Shown here: in pieces, positions 57,941 through 64,000 of the stretch
Position numbering within the stretch: position 1 is the first letter of the stretch
Layout: each line of letters begins with the position of its first letter
Assembly (NCBI RefSeq): GCF_030816115.1
Contig: NZ_JAUSXQ010000001.1
Span: 2,480,001 to 2,544,000 of the forward strand
Length of the DNA stretch: 64,000 nucleotides
Direction: 5' to 3'
DNA from: Chryseobacterium sp. W4I1
GTDB taxonomy: Bacteria; Bacteroidota; Bacteroidia; Flavobacteriales; Weeksellaceae
The notes under the pieces: generated by a model
Seen by the model: only the letters and a program-made list of their open reading frames with translations
What the model was told of the DNA's origin: nothing
Database searches by the model: none
Made by a program: the position numbers and the translations under genes

Positions 57941-57999
57941 ATAAAAGGCTGTTTTAATAATTATAATTTCTAAAATCCTTAGTGTTAAGAGCCTTTTAT
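57941..57999 (-). other. Long-loop inverted repeat in the xylA-susC gap
   Basis: ATAAAAGGCT (57941-57950) and AGCCTTTTAT (57990-57999), 10 bp perfect, with a 39-base AT-rich loop. It lies between the xylA stop and the susC start, where an attenuator or RNA-processing site would balance xylA against the very abundant SusC. Only weak T-runs follow, so a simple terminator is less likely. Confidence 0.4.
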
Positions 58000-58006
58000 C
58001 TTCTTA

Positions 58007-59335
58007 TTATATATACATATTCACGATGGCTTCAAACAATTCCTGTTTGCCGCTTTTTGGTTGTGGTTCTCCGATTTCGTGAGCTATTCTCTGAAGATCT
58101 TCCAAGGTAAGCGTACCATTCTCGAATGCTTTTCCATTTCCGTTATCAAAAGAAGCATATCGGTCTGTTCTCAGTCTTTTATAATCCGAATTTTCAAGGA
58201 TATCTGCTGCTGCAAGAAGGCCTTTTGCAAAGACATCCATTCCAGAAATATGGGAAATGAATAAATCTTCAGCATCAATAGAATTTCTTCTGATTTTGGC
58301 ATCAAAGTTTACTCCTCCGGTTCCCAGGCCTCCTGCCGGAAGCAGTACAAGCCATGCCTGAACCATATCATAATAATCGATCGGGAACTGATCCGTATCC
58401 CATCCGTTCTGATAATCTCCCCTGTTGGCATCAATACTTCCTAAAAGCCCGGCATCTACAGCAACCTGAAGTTCGTGCTCAAATGTATGACCTGCCAAAG
58501 TAGCGTGATTTACTTCAATATTCAACTTAAAGTCTTTGTCCAGTCCATAATGTCTTAGGAATCCTATTACGGTTTCAGAATCGTAATCGTATTGGTGTTT
58601 TGTAGGTTCCATCGGTTTAGGTTCGATCAGGAAAGTTCCTTTGAACCCTTGCTGGCGGGCATAATCTCTTGACATGGAAAGGAAACGGGCCAGATGATCC
58701 TTTTCGCGTTTCATTTCAGTATTTAAAAGACTCATATATCCTTCTCTTCCCCCCCAGAAAACATAATTTTCGCCTCCAAGTGCTATCGTCGCATCTATTG
58801 AATTCTTCACCTGGGTTCCTGCGCAGGCTACGACATCAAAATTAGGGTTGGTAGACGCACCGTTCATATATCTTTCATGTGTAAAAACATTGGCTGTTCC
58901 CCATAAAAGCTTAATTCCTGTTTCCTGTTGCTTTTGTTTTGCATATTCTACAATAGTCTGGAGGTTTTTCTCATAGTCCTTCCAGTTATTGGCAGGGTCT
59001 ACCAAATCGATATCGTGAAAACAGTAGTACGTGAAGCCCATTTTAGACATAAATTCAAAACCTGCATCCATTTTGTGCATGGCTCTTGTCACCGCATCAT
59101 TTCCAATATCCCAAGGGTGGTGAATGGTAGGTCCCCCGAAAGGATCACTTCCATTTGCACATAGGGTGTGCCACCATGCCATAGCAAATCTTGTCCAGTC
59201 TTTCATAGGTTTTCCCATCACTATCTTTTCTGCATCATAGTAGCGGAATGCCAATGGATTTTTGCTTTCCTTTCCCTCAAACTTTATTTTTTCAATACCC
59301 GTAAAAAACTCTTTTGTTCCTGTTAAAGTGTTCAT
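58007..59335 (-). CDS. xylA: Xylose isomerase
   Basis: Converts D-xylose to D-xylulose. It has 442 residues, a class II enzyme. The active-site histidine lies in [12 protein letters not shown] (residues 102-113). Metal ligands lie in [18 protein letters not shown] and in [23 protein letters not shown] sequence (here [18 protein letters not shown]), followed by [19 protein letters not shown]. It lies downstream of xylB with a 106-base gap that shows no clear promoter. Confidence 0.98.
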   Translation of the reverse strand: MNTLTGTKEFFTGIEKIKFEGKESKNPLAFRYYDAEKIVMGKPMKDWTRFAMAWWHTLCANGSDPFGGPTIHHPWDIGNDAVTRAMHKMDAGFEFMSKMGFTYYCFHDIDLVDPANNWKDYEKNLQTIVEYAKQKQQETGIKLLWGTANVFTHERYMNGASTNPNFDVVACAGTQVKNSIDATIALGGENYVFWGGREGYMSLLNTEMKREKDHLARFLSMSRDYARQQGFKGTFLIEPKPMEPTKHQYDYDSETVIGFLRHYGLDKDFKLNIEVNHATLAGHTFEHELQVAVDAGLLGSIDANRGDYQNGWDTDQFPIDYYDMVQAWLVLLPAGGLGTGGVNFDAKIRRNSIDAEDLFISHISGMDVFAKGLLAAADILENSDYKRLRTDRYASFDNGNGKAFENGTLTLEDLQRIAHEIGEPQPKSGKQELFEAIVNMYI

Positions 59336-59441
59336 ATTTATCTGATTATTTTTAATTTGTTTTTTAATTTTTTGCGTAGAAATCTCCTTCCCACTGATTT
59401 TTAAGGGTCAGTAAGCGGATGAAAATTCTGTTGTAGTTTGT

Positions 59442-60926
59442 CTAGATTATTTCGTTAAGATGATGTTTCCATCTGGCATAGGCTTCTAAATATTGTTCTC
59501 GTTTTTCATGTTCAGGCTCTATTACCGCTATTTTTTCAAGTGAAGAAAATGCTTCTCCGGAATCTGAATAAAATCCTATTCCCATTCCAGCGGCCCTTGC
59601 GGCTCCTACTGCTCCATCAGTATCATAAAGTTCAATAACGGCATTGCTGACACTGGCTAGCGACTGGCGAAAAATTGAACTTAAAAACATGTTGGCATTT
59701 CCTGCACGAATCACCTGAATATCCATTCCGATATTCCTCATGATATCCATTCCGTACTCATAAGAGAATACGATACCTTCCTGCGCCGCACGGAGAATGT
59801 CTCCCTTTGTATGGATGTTGAAATTAATTCCGTGCATCGAGCAGCTTGTATTTTTATTTTCAAGTACTCTTTCAGCTCCGTTTCCAAAGGGAATAATACT
59901 CAATCCTTTTGAGCCTATCGGTGAAAGTGAAGCCATATCATTCATATCACCGTAAGACGAAAGTGAGGTCGCGAAATTATGTTTTAACCAGGAATTTAAA
60001 ATTCCTGTCCCGTTGATACAAAGCAAAACCCCCAGTCTGGTCTGTTCAGGAGTATAATTGACATGGGCAAATGTATTGACTCTTGATAACTTATCGTATT
60101 CCAGTTGATCCAGAACTCCGTATACTACTCCGGAAGTTCCAGCGGTGGAAGCAATTTCTCCCGGATTAAAAACATTCAGTGAAAGTGCATTGTTGGGCTG
60201 GTCTCCTGCCCTGTATGAAATAGGCGTTCCTTCTTTTAAGCCTAATTCCTCAGCTGCTGGTTTAGAAACGGTTGCCTGGATTCCAAATGTGGGCACAATT
60301 TCCGGGAAAAAGCTTTTTGGAATACCATAATGGTTGATGATATCTTCCGAGATGCAATTGTTTTTGAAATCCCAGAAGATTCCTTCTGATAATCCTTCGA
60401 TCGTCATTCCGATCTGCCCTGAGAGTCTCATCGCGATATAATCTCCCGGAAGCATGATTTTATCTATTTTTTCAAAAATTTCAGGCTCGTTTTCTTTTAC
60501 CCAAGCAAGCTTTGATGCTGTAAAATTTCCCGGTGAATTTAAGAGGTGCGACAGGCATTTTTCCTCTCCTATTTCTTTGAACGCTTTTTCACCATAAGGA
60601 ACAGCACGGCTGTCGCACCAGATAATAGACGATCTTAAGAGATTTTGGTCTTTGTCTACCAATATCAAACCATGCATCTGCCAGGTAATCCCAATTCCTT
60701 TAATATCTTCTGCATGTACACCAGATTCATGCATGACAACTTCGTGGGCCAGTTTCAGATTGGTCCACCAGTCTCCCGGGTTTTGCTCTGCCCACCCCGG
60801 ATTTAGAGCCGTGATTTTCATTTCTTTTTTGGGAGAAAATTCCGAAGCAATCACTTTTCCACTGGATGCCTCAATGAGACACACTTTCACAGAAGAACTG
60901 CCAATGTCATAGCCTAATAAGTACAT
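59442..60926 (-). CDS. xylB: Xylulokinase
   Basis: FGGY-family kinase converting xylulose to xylulose-5-phosphate. It has 494 residues. The N-terminal phosphate loop is YLLGYDIGSSSVKVCLIE, MHGLILVD lies at about 84-91, and the C-terminal ATP site is VIRAGNANMFLSSIFRQSLA. It starts 15 bases after the Nudix regulator and is therefore co-transcribed with it. Unlike araB in the same pathway family, its reading frame is intact. Confidence 0.97.
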   Translation of the reverse strand: MYLLGYDIGSSSVKVCLIEASSGKVIASEFSPKKEMKITALNPGWAEQNPGDWWTNLKLAHEVVMHESGVHAEDIKGIGITWQMHGLILVDKDQNLLRSSIIWCDSRAVPYGEKAFKEIGEEKCLSHLLNSPGNFTASKLAWVKENEPEIFEKIDKIMLPGDYIAMRLSGQIGMTIEGLSEGIFWDFKNNCISEDIINHYGIPKSFFPEIVPTFGIQATVSKPAAEELGLKEGTPISYRAGDQPNNALSLNVFNPGEIASTAGTSGVVYGVLDQLEYDKLSRVNTFAHVNYTPEQTRLGVLLCINGTGILNSWLKHNFATSLSSYGDMNDMASLSPIGSKGLSIIPFGNGAERVLENKNTSCSMHGINFNIHTKGDILRAAQEGIVFSYEYGMDIMRNIGMDIQVIRAGNANMFLSSIFRQSLASVSNAVIELYDTDGAVGAARAAGMGIGFYSDSGEAFSSLEKIAVIEPEHEKREQYLEAYARWKHHLNEII

Positions 60927-60941
60927 AATTTTAAAAAAGGG

Positions 60942-61667
60942 TTATTTTATAAGTTTTGTATTAGTTTTCTTGAAGATCTTAGCATCGAATCTGTAATATC
61001 TTGCTGCACGGTGTGATACATCTTTTTGAATTTCATTCAAAGGGACAATGTAGGAAAATGAAGATATTTTTTTATGAAAATTTTTAATATCAATATTTTT
61101 TTCACTTAAAGCACTGTATAACTGATAAAGCTGTCTTATGGTAAATCTTTTTGGAAGCAGCTCAAAAATAATGGAGAAATCTGATTCAATCCATTTTCTG
61201 ATCTCCACCAAAGACTCATCTATAATTCTGTTATGATCAAAAGGCAATACCGGAACCTCATCAATAGGATACCAGTCTACAGTATCATATTTTGTGCTGT
61301 TGATCTTATGATCTATTTTACAAAGAGAAAGATAGGCTACTGTAATAATTCTGTCTATATGGTGGTTGTATTCCTTATCCATCCATTTTATATCATGTAC
61401 ATTACTTGCCCTCATAGGGTCAGCAAAACACCTGAACTGCTTAAGCACCATTTTTTTAATCCCTGTAAGCTCATGAAGTACCCTTTGTGCCGCATCATCC
61501 ACATCTTCATCGCTGAAGATCAGGCTGCCCGGCAGTTTTCTTTGTTTTTCCAACGGAATATCCTCAACATAGCGTTGTACTAATAATATATTCAGTCGGT
61601 TTTCATGGTCAAATCCGAAAACAACACAGTCCACAGAGACGTAGGTATGAATAAAGTTCTGATTCAT
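60942..61667 (-). CDS. Second Nudix-fold (NrtR/AraR-type) regulator, xylose operon
   Basis: A 241-residue paralog of the 20600 gene: Nudix-like sensor (about 8-155) and winged helix (about 160-240, starting FELLPKRFTIRQLYQLYSAL). In its Nudix box the first Gly is Ser48, E54 is kept, and the REUxEE part is RVLHEL, so two of three catalytic glutamates are lost. It is the promoter-proximal gene of xylR-xylB-xylA-susC-susD and likely senses xylose or xylulose (inference). A -7 box is at 61695 and palindromes lie at 61775-61972. Confidence 0.85.
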   Translation of the reverse strand: MNQNFIHTYVSVDCVVFGFDHENRLNILLVQRYVEDIPLEKQRKLPGSLIFSDEDVDDAAQRVLHELTGIKKMVLKQFRCFADPMRASNVHDIKWMDKEYNHHIDRIITVAYLSLCKIDHKINSTKYDTVDWYPIDEVPVLPFDHNRIIDESLVEIRKWIESDFSIIFELLPKRFTIRQLYQLYSALSEKNIDIKNFHKKISSFSYIVPLNEIQKDVSHRAARYYRFDAKIFKKTNTKLIK

Positions 61668-61694
61668 TAGTTTGTTAACATTTTGGTAACATTA

Positions 61695-61702
61695 CAAATA
61701 TA
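61695..61702 (-). promoter_or_regulatory. -7 promoter box of the xyl operon
   Basis: The minus strand reads TATATTTG, identical to the araB -7 box, 27 bases upstream of the xylR start codon. An inverted repeat TGTTA-N9-TAACA (61674-61692) lies between it and the gene and could be a second contact site. Confidence 0.5.
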
Positions 61703-61774
61703 AAAATTCATCTGAATAAAAAAAATAAATCTTCCATTATATACTGCATATCAACCTATTACATATCGATTTTT

Positions 61775-61815
61775 TATGATATCATATACATTATTATTAT
61801 GATAAGGTTATCATA
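61775..61815. promoter_or_regulatory. Pair of TATGAT-type palindromes upstream of xylR
   Basis: TATGATATCATA (61775-61786, perfect 12-base palindrome) and TATGATAA-GG-TTATCATA (61798-61815, perfect 8-2-8). Both share the TATGAT/ATCATA arms. A further single arm TATGATAAG is at 61910. They lie 110-150 bases upstream of xylR and are distinct from the AAGTGT-N7-ACA motif. The binder is unknown. Confidence 0.45.
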
Positions 61816-61953
61816 TTTTTTACACTTAGTAATTTTATAAACCATGAGTTTACAATTAATTACAATAAAAATCTCATCAGGAAAAAAAATATATCTTTTG
61901 AATAAATATTATGATAAGAATAGTTTACTTTTTTTTCATTTTGAATACAAAAA

Positions 61954-61972
61954 AAATGTAAAAAACACACTT
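61954..61972. promoter_or_regulatory. Pentose-regulon operator candidate, xyl control region
   Basis: The plus strand AAATGT-AAAAAAC-ACACTT is identical over 19 bases to the araB copy (30967-30985). It lies 287 bases upstream of the xylR start, far from the 61695 promoter, so it may serve a second upstream promoter or DNA looping. The 62000-62187 stretch next to it is AT-rich with no credible gene. Confidence 0.6.
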
Positions 61973-62187
61973 TTTATTATTAAAACATACATCAATATCT
62001 GTTTTTTCTTACCATATTTAGTACTCTACCGATTGAAAATTACAAAAGACTGAATTTAACATCAAAAATTATACACTGCTGATTCCGGATTATTGTTGTA
62101 TAAATTTCAATTGTATAAACTAACAAATACTCCCTAAGATAAAGGCAATTTCTTTTCTTATAAAGTTAGCTATGCTAAAAAAATAAT

Positions 62188-62522
62188 ATGAGAACGGTGA
62201 ATTATAATTATTGCAACCCATGTTTGGCTGTATACAAATGGTAAGCTGCAGGCCGGTTTATGGCTAGGAACTGGCCTGTTTATCGTGTAACAAATGAGAA
62301 AGACTATGAAACAATTATTACTAATTTAAAAGTAACTGATTTTCAATCAGATCCGGAAAAGTCTCAAATATTTCACACTTGACAAAATATCTGAAAAATA
62401 CTGAAGTGAAGCAGCTTTCTGAAATGCTGAGAAATAGCAAGGGACTATCTGATGTTTTCCACATAGAATGTGGTCTTGTATTAGCAGGTGGGTATGGAAC
62501 CATGTCTGATTTTTCCAAATAA
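62188..62522 (+). pseudogene. Possible degraded small gene
   Basis: ATG 62188 opens MRTVNYNYCNPCLAVYKW and hits a stop at 62242. The same frame then continues as AAGRFMARNWPVYRVTNEKD and further to a stop at 62380. A frame shifted by one base continues from 62379 as LTKYLKNTEVKQLSEMLRNS to a stop at 62520. The fragments have ordinary protein composition in an otherwise AT-rich region, as expected for a broken gene of about 110 codons. I do not recognise the family; chance frames cannot be excluded. Confidence 0.3.
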
Positions 62523-62600
62523 CGCTAAAATCAATTAGAAAAAAGGAAGATATTATCATCTTTTACAAATGAAGTCGAATTTTTTAAATATCGCATAAAA

Positions 62601-62625
62601 AAAACGACTTCAATTATAGAAGTCG
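62601..62625 (-). terminator. Intrinsic terminator
   Basis: CGACTTC (62605-62611), 7-base loop, GAAGTCG (62619-62625). On the minus strand a run of eight T follows. It ends the 62649-62981 gene. Confidence 0.75.
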
Positions 62626-62648
62626 CTTTTTAAAAGTTTTCTGAAAAA

Positions 62649-62981
62649 TTATTTCTTTAAATCTGCTTTTACATCTTTATAACCATCTGAGATTGCATCT
62701 GCACTTTTTACAGCAGTTTTTTTAACATTTTTCGCGCCTTTGGTAGTGGTTTTGGCAACCCATTTGGTGCTTTTTTTAACTCCTTTTTTGGTCGCTTTTG
62801 CACCTTTTTGAGCTTTATCTCCTACCCATTCTGCACCATCTTTTACTCCTTTTCCTGTTGCTTTTGCTCCTTTTTCAATGGCATTGCCAACATTTTTCGC
62901 TTCTTGTTTTACAGTTTCCTGGGCATTAATAGCTATTGAAAATAAACCAAAAGCTAATAATGTCAATAATTTCTTTTTCAT
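62649..62981 (-). CDS. Exported Lys/Ala/Gly-rich repeat protein
   Basis: A 110-residue protein with signal peptide (MKKKLLTLLAFGLFSIAINA). The mature part is highly basic and built from short amphipathic repeats of the kind KGAKATGKGVKDGAEWVGDK and KGAKATKKGVKKSTKW, resembling histone H1 tails or LEA-like proteins. The function is unknown; binding of polyanions or desiccation protection is conceivable. An upstream in-frame ATG (63101) would add 40 residues ahead of the signal peptide and is rejected. It has a TACATTTG -7 box at 63028 and a terminator. Confidence 0.75.
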   Translation of the reverse strand: MKKKLLTLLAFGLFSIAINAQETVKQEAKNVGNAIEKGAKATGKGVKDGAEWVGDKAQKGAKATKKGVKKSTKWVAKTTTKGAKNVKKTAVKSADAISDGYKDVKADLKK

Positions 62982-63027
62982 ATTGTCATTTTTAAAATTA
63001 ATTTGATAAATATAGCATAAAACAAGC

Positions 63028-63035
63028 CAAATGTA
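63028..63035 (-). promoter_or_regulatory. -7 promoter box (TACATTTG)
   Basis: Exact TAnnTTTG match on the minus strand, 47 bases upstream of the ATG at 62981. This position supports that start over the one at 63101, which would lie upstream of the box. Confidence 0.45.
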
Positions 63036-63185
63036 TATGATCAAATTTGTACTTTGATCCGAATGGTGCAAAACCTTTTCTACTCTCATTTTATTCTTCA
63101 ATCATAAACAAGTTGACATTTAAATACGATATGATTATTATCAAATCACCAAGATACTTCTCCCGTTTCAGTATTATTTTTCTCA

Positions 63186-63449
63186 CTAAAATTTTCCGGT
63201 CGGTCCGCCCTTATCAATCAAAGTATACTTTATAGTTCGTTTTCCGGCAGCTTCTAAAGTTCCAGTTCCTCTATGACCGTTGAAATCCTTGGTAAATCCC
63301 GGACATACAGCTTTTACTTTAAAATTGTACACTTTATCTCGTATGACAAAATAACGGTATACATATTCATTGCAGGCTGAAGAAAGATAAACCGCTGCTG
63401 ATCCACCACGGAACCAATTTTTATTGTAACAACAGGAAAATATTATCAA
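63186..63449 (-). CDS. Uncertain 87-aa protein, TTG start
   Basis: An open frame of 87 codons with only a TTG available as start. The C-terminal two thirds (VYRYFVIRDKVYNFKVKAVC followed by PGFTKDFNGHRGTGTLEAAG) read like a genuine beta-rich secreted domain. The N-terminus MIIFSCCYNKN resembles a very short lipobox but not a normal signal. The gene may be a 5'-truncated remnant or start in another frame. Family not recognised. Confidence 0.35.
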   Translation of the reverse strand: MIIFSCCYNKNWFRGGSAAVYLSSACNEYVYRYFVIRDKVYNFKVKAVCPGFTKDFNGHRGTGTLEAAGKRTIKYTLIDKGGPTGKF

Positions 63450-63487
63450 AAGCTTATATTTACCATATGTCCAAAATATATTTTAAA

Positions 63488-63673
63488 ATGAAAACAGGCA
63501 ACTCCGAAAAATTAACTAATGGTGATCTTTGCAAGGTTATAGCCGGTACACACACCGGAAAATCAGGAATAGTAAGTGATATGCATACCAGTAAAACCGG
63601 TCATATGACCATCACTGTGACTCAGGAGAATGGGGTTAAGTTTAAAACCCTTGCTAAAAATGTAGTTAAATAA
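63488..63673 (+). CDS. KOW-motif small protein
   Basis: A 61-residue protein with one KOW motif (residues about 10-40: GDLCKVIAGTHTGKSGIVSD). This SH3-like element is found in ribosomal protein L24/L26 and NusG-type factors and binds RNA or protein. It is too short to be a ribosomal protein. An in-frame ATG at 63467 would add seven residues; the later start is preferred because it begins closer to the domain. Divergent from the 63186 frame. Confidence 0.7.
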   Translation: MKTGNSEKLTNGDLCKVIAGTHTGKSGIVSDMHTSKTGHMTITVTQENGVKFKTLAKNVVK

Positions 63674-63808
63674 TAGCTTTGCTTTTTATATCGAGATTTT
63701 CAAAATTCAGTATAGCCTTATCTTACTTTTTTTCATATAGTAGCGGTTTTCATATCAATTGAAAATAGGGGAAATTATTCTCATACAATCTGCAAAAAAG
63801 ACAAATAA

Positions 63809-63841
63809 AACTCCCTTTAAACATTACATTTAAAGGGAGTT
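63809..63841. terminator. Bidirectional terminator
   Basis: AACTCCCTTTAAA (63809-63821), 7-base loop, TTTAAAGGGAGTT (63829-63841): a perfect 13-bp stem between the convergent KOW gene and mnmE. Confidence 0.8.
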
Positions 63842-63883
63842 CATTATTATTAATTGCAATCTATATACAATCTAAAACATTTG

Positions 63884-64000
63884 CTACTTTCCGATACAAA
63901 ACTTAGAAAAAATATTCCCCAGCACCTCATCATTTGTTACCTCCCCGGAAATTTCGCCAAGATGTTCTAAAGCATTTCTTAATTCATAGGCGAGTAATTC
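63884..64000 (-). CDS. mnmE: tRNA modification GTPase MnmE, C-terminal end
   Basis: The last 38 residues of MnmE before the stop codon at 63884; the rest lies beyond the window. The segment [20 protein letters not shown] followed by [13 protein letters not shown] is diagnostic: the invariant C-terminal FCIGK carries the cysteine of the enzyme. MnmE with MnmG modifies the wobble uridine of several tRNAs. It is a conserved housekeeping gene that marks the edge of the accessory region. Confidence 0.95.
   Translation of the reverse strand, partial: ELLAYELRNALEHLGEISGEVTNDEVLGNIFSKFCIGK

Noticed and set aside
61844..62053. 69-codon plus-strand frame upstream of xylR
   Set aside because: Composed of Ile, Lys, Phe and Leu typical of random AT-rich DNA, and it contains the operator copy at 61954; no start signal or family.

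Overview
The window looks like a chromosomal segment of a Flavobacteriia member of the Chryseobacterium/Weeksellaceae type. The reasons are low GC, a SusC/SusD pair, a type IX secretion (T9SS) sorting domain, weak Shine-Dalgarno sites, and several TAnnTTTG -7 boxes, the Bacteroidota promoter signature. The genus is inferred from general protein character; no search was run. The window opens inside a secreted glutaminase and closes inside the 3' end of mnmE, both on the minus strand.

Layout. 1-4.4 kb is ordinary flanking DNA: glutaminase, small orphan proteins, a stand-alone receiver, a DUF1826-like protein, a cupin and an ArsR-like small protein. 4.4-9.3 kb is a minus-strand block for hexose and pentose handling: a HAD phosphatase, galT, galK, a small transaldolase and an AraC regulator. 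From about 10 to 61.7 kb almost everything is on the minus strand and forms one large glucuronoarabinoxylan utilisation locus. It is interrupted only by a plus-strand Nudix-type regulator (20.6 kb) and a GH5 lipoprotein (21.9 kb). The segments in transcription order are: xylR-xylB-xylA-susC-susD-uxuA-SDR; uxaC-kdgK-eda-hexuronate transporter-GH43-GH43-CE1-GH43/CBM6-GH97-GH115; GH30-GH51; araB-araD-araA-galM-SSS symporter; and GH146-esterase-GPH symporter-GH10-GH43-GH67. The right end (62-64 kb) holds small secreted or orphan genes.

How it works together. SusCD imports xylo-oligosaccharides released outside by GH30 (with a T9SS tail) and GH10. Exported GH43, GH51, GH67, GH115, GH97, GH146 and the esterases remove arabinose, (methyl)glucuronic acid, galactose-type and acyl decorations. 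GPH, SSS and MFS carriers cross the inner membrane. A GH43 without a signal peptide finishes hydrolysis in the cytoplasm. Xylose goes through XylA/XylB, arabinose through AraA/AraB/AraD and glucuronate through UxaC/SDR/UxaD-type dehydratase (UxuA)/KdgK/Eda. Transaldolase feeds the pentose phosphate pathway.

Main observations. (1) A palindrome of the form AAGTGT-N7-ACACTT recurs upstream of the transaldolase, the Nudix regulator, araB, the CE1 esterase and in the xyl control region. The araB and xyl copies are identical over 19 bp. This is a good candidate operator for the pentose regulon. (2) Two central catabolic genes, araB and the mannonate oxidoreductase-like SDR, each carry a single-base insertion frameshift. 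(3) The GH5-ricin lectin gene looks compositionally foreign and is followed by a terminator and three tandem copies of a palindromic repeat of about 111 bp. (4) Two paralogous Nudix-fold regulators with eroded catalytic boxes lie within the locus. No wholly new system was found; the regulatory motif and the repeat family are the parts least explained by known families.
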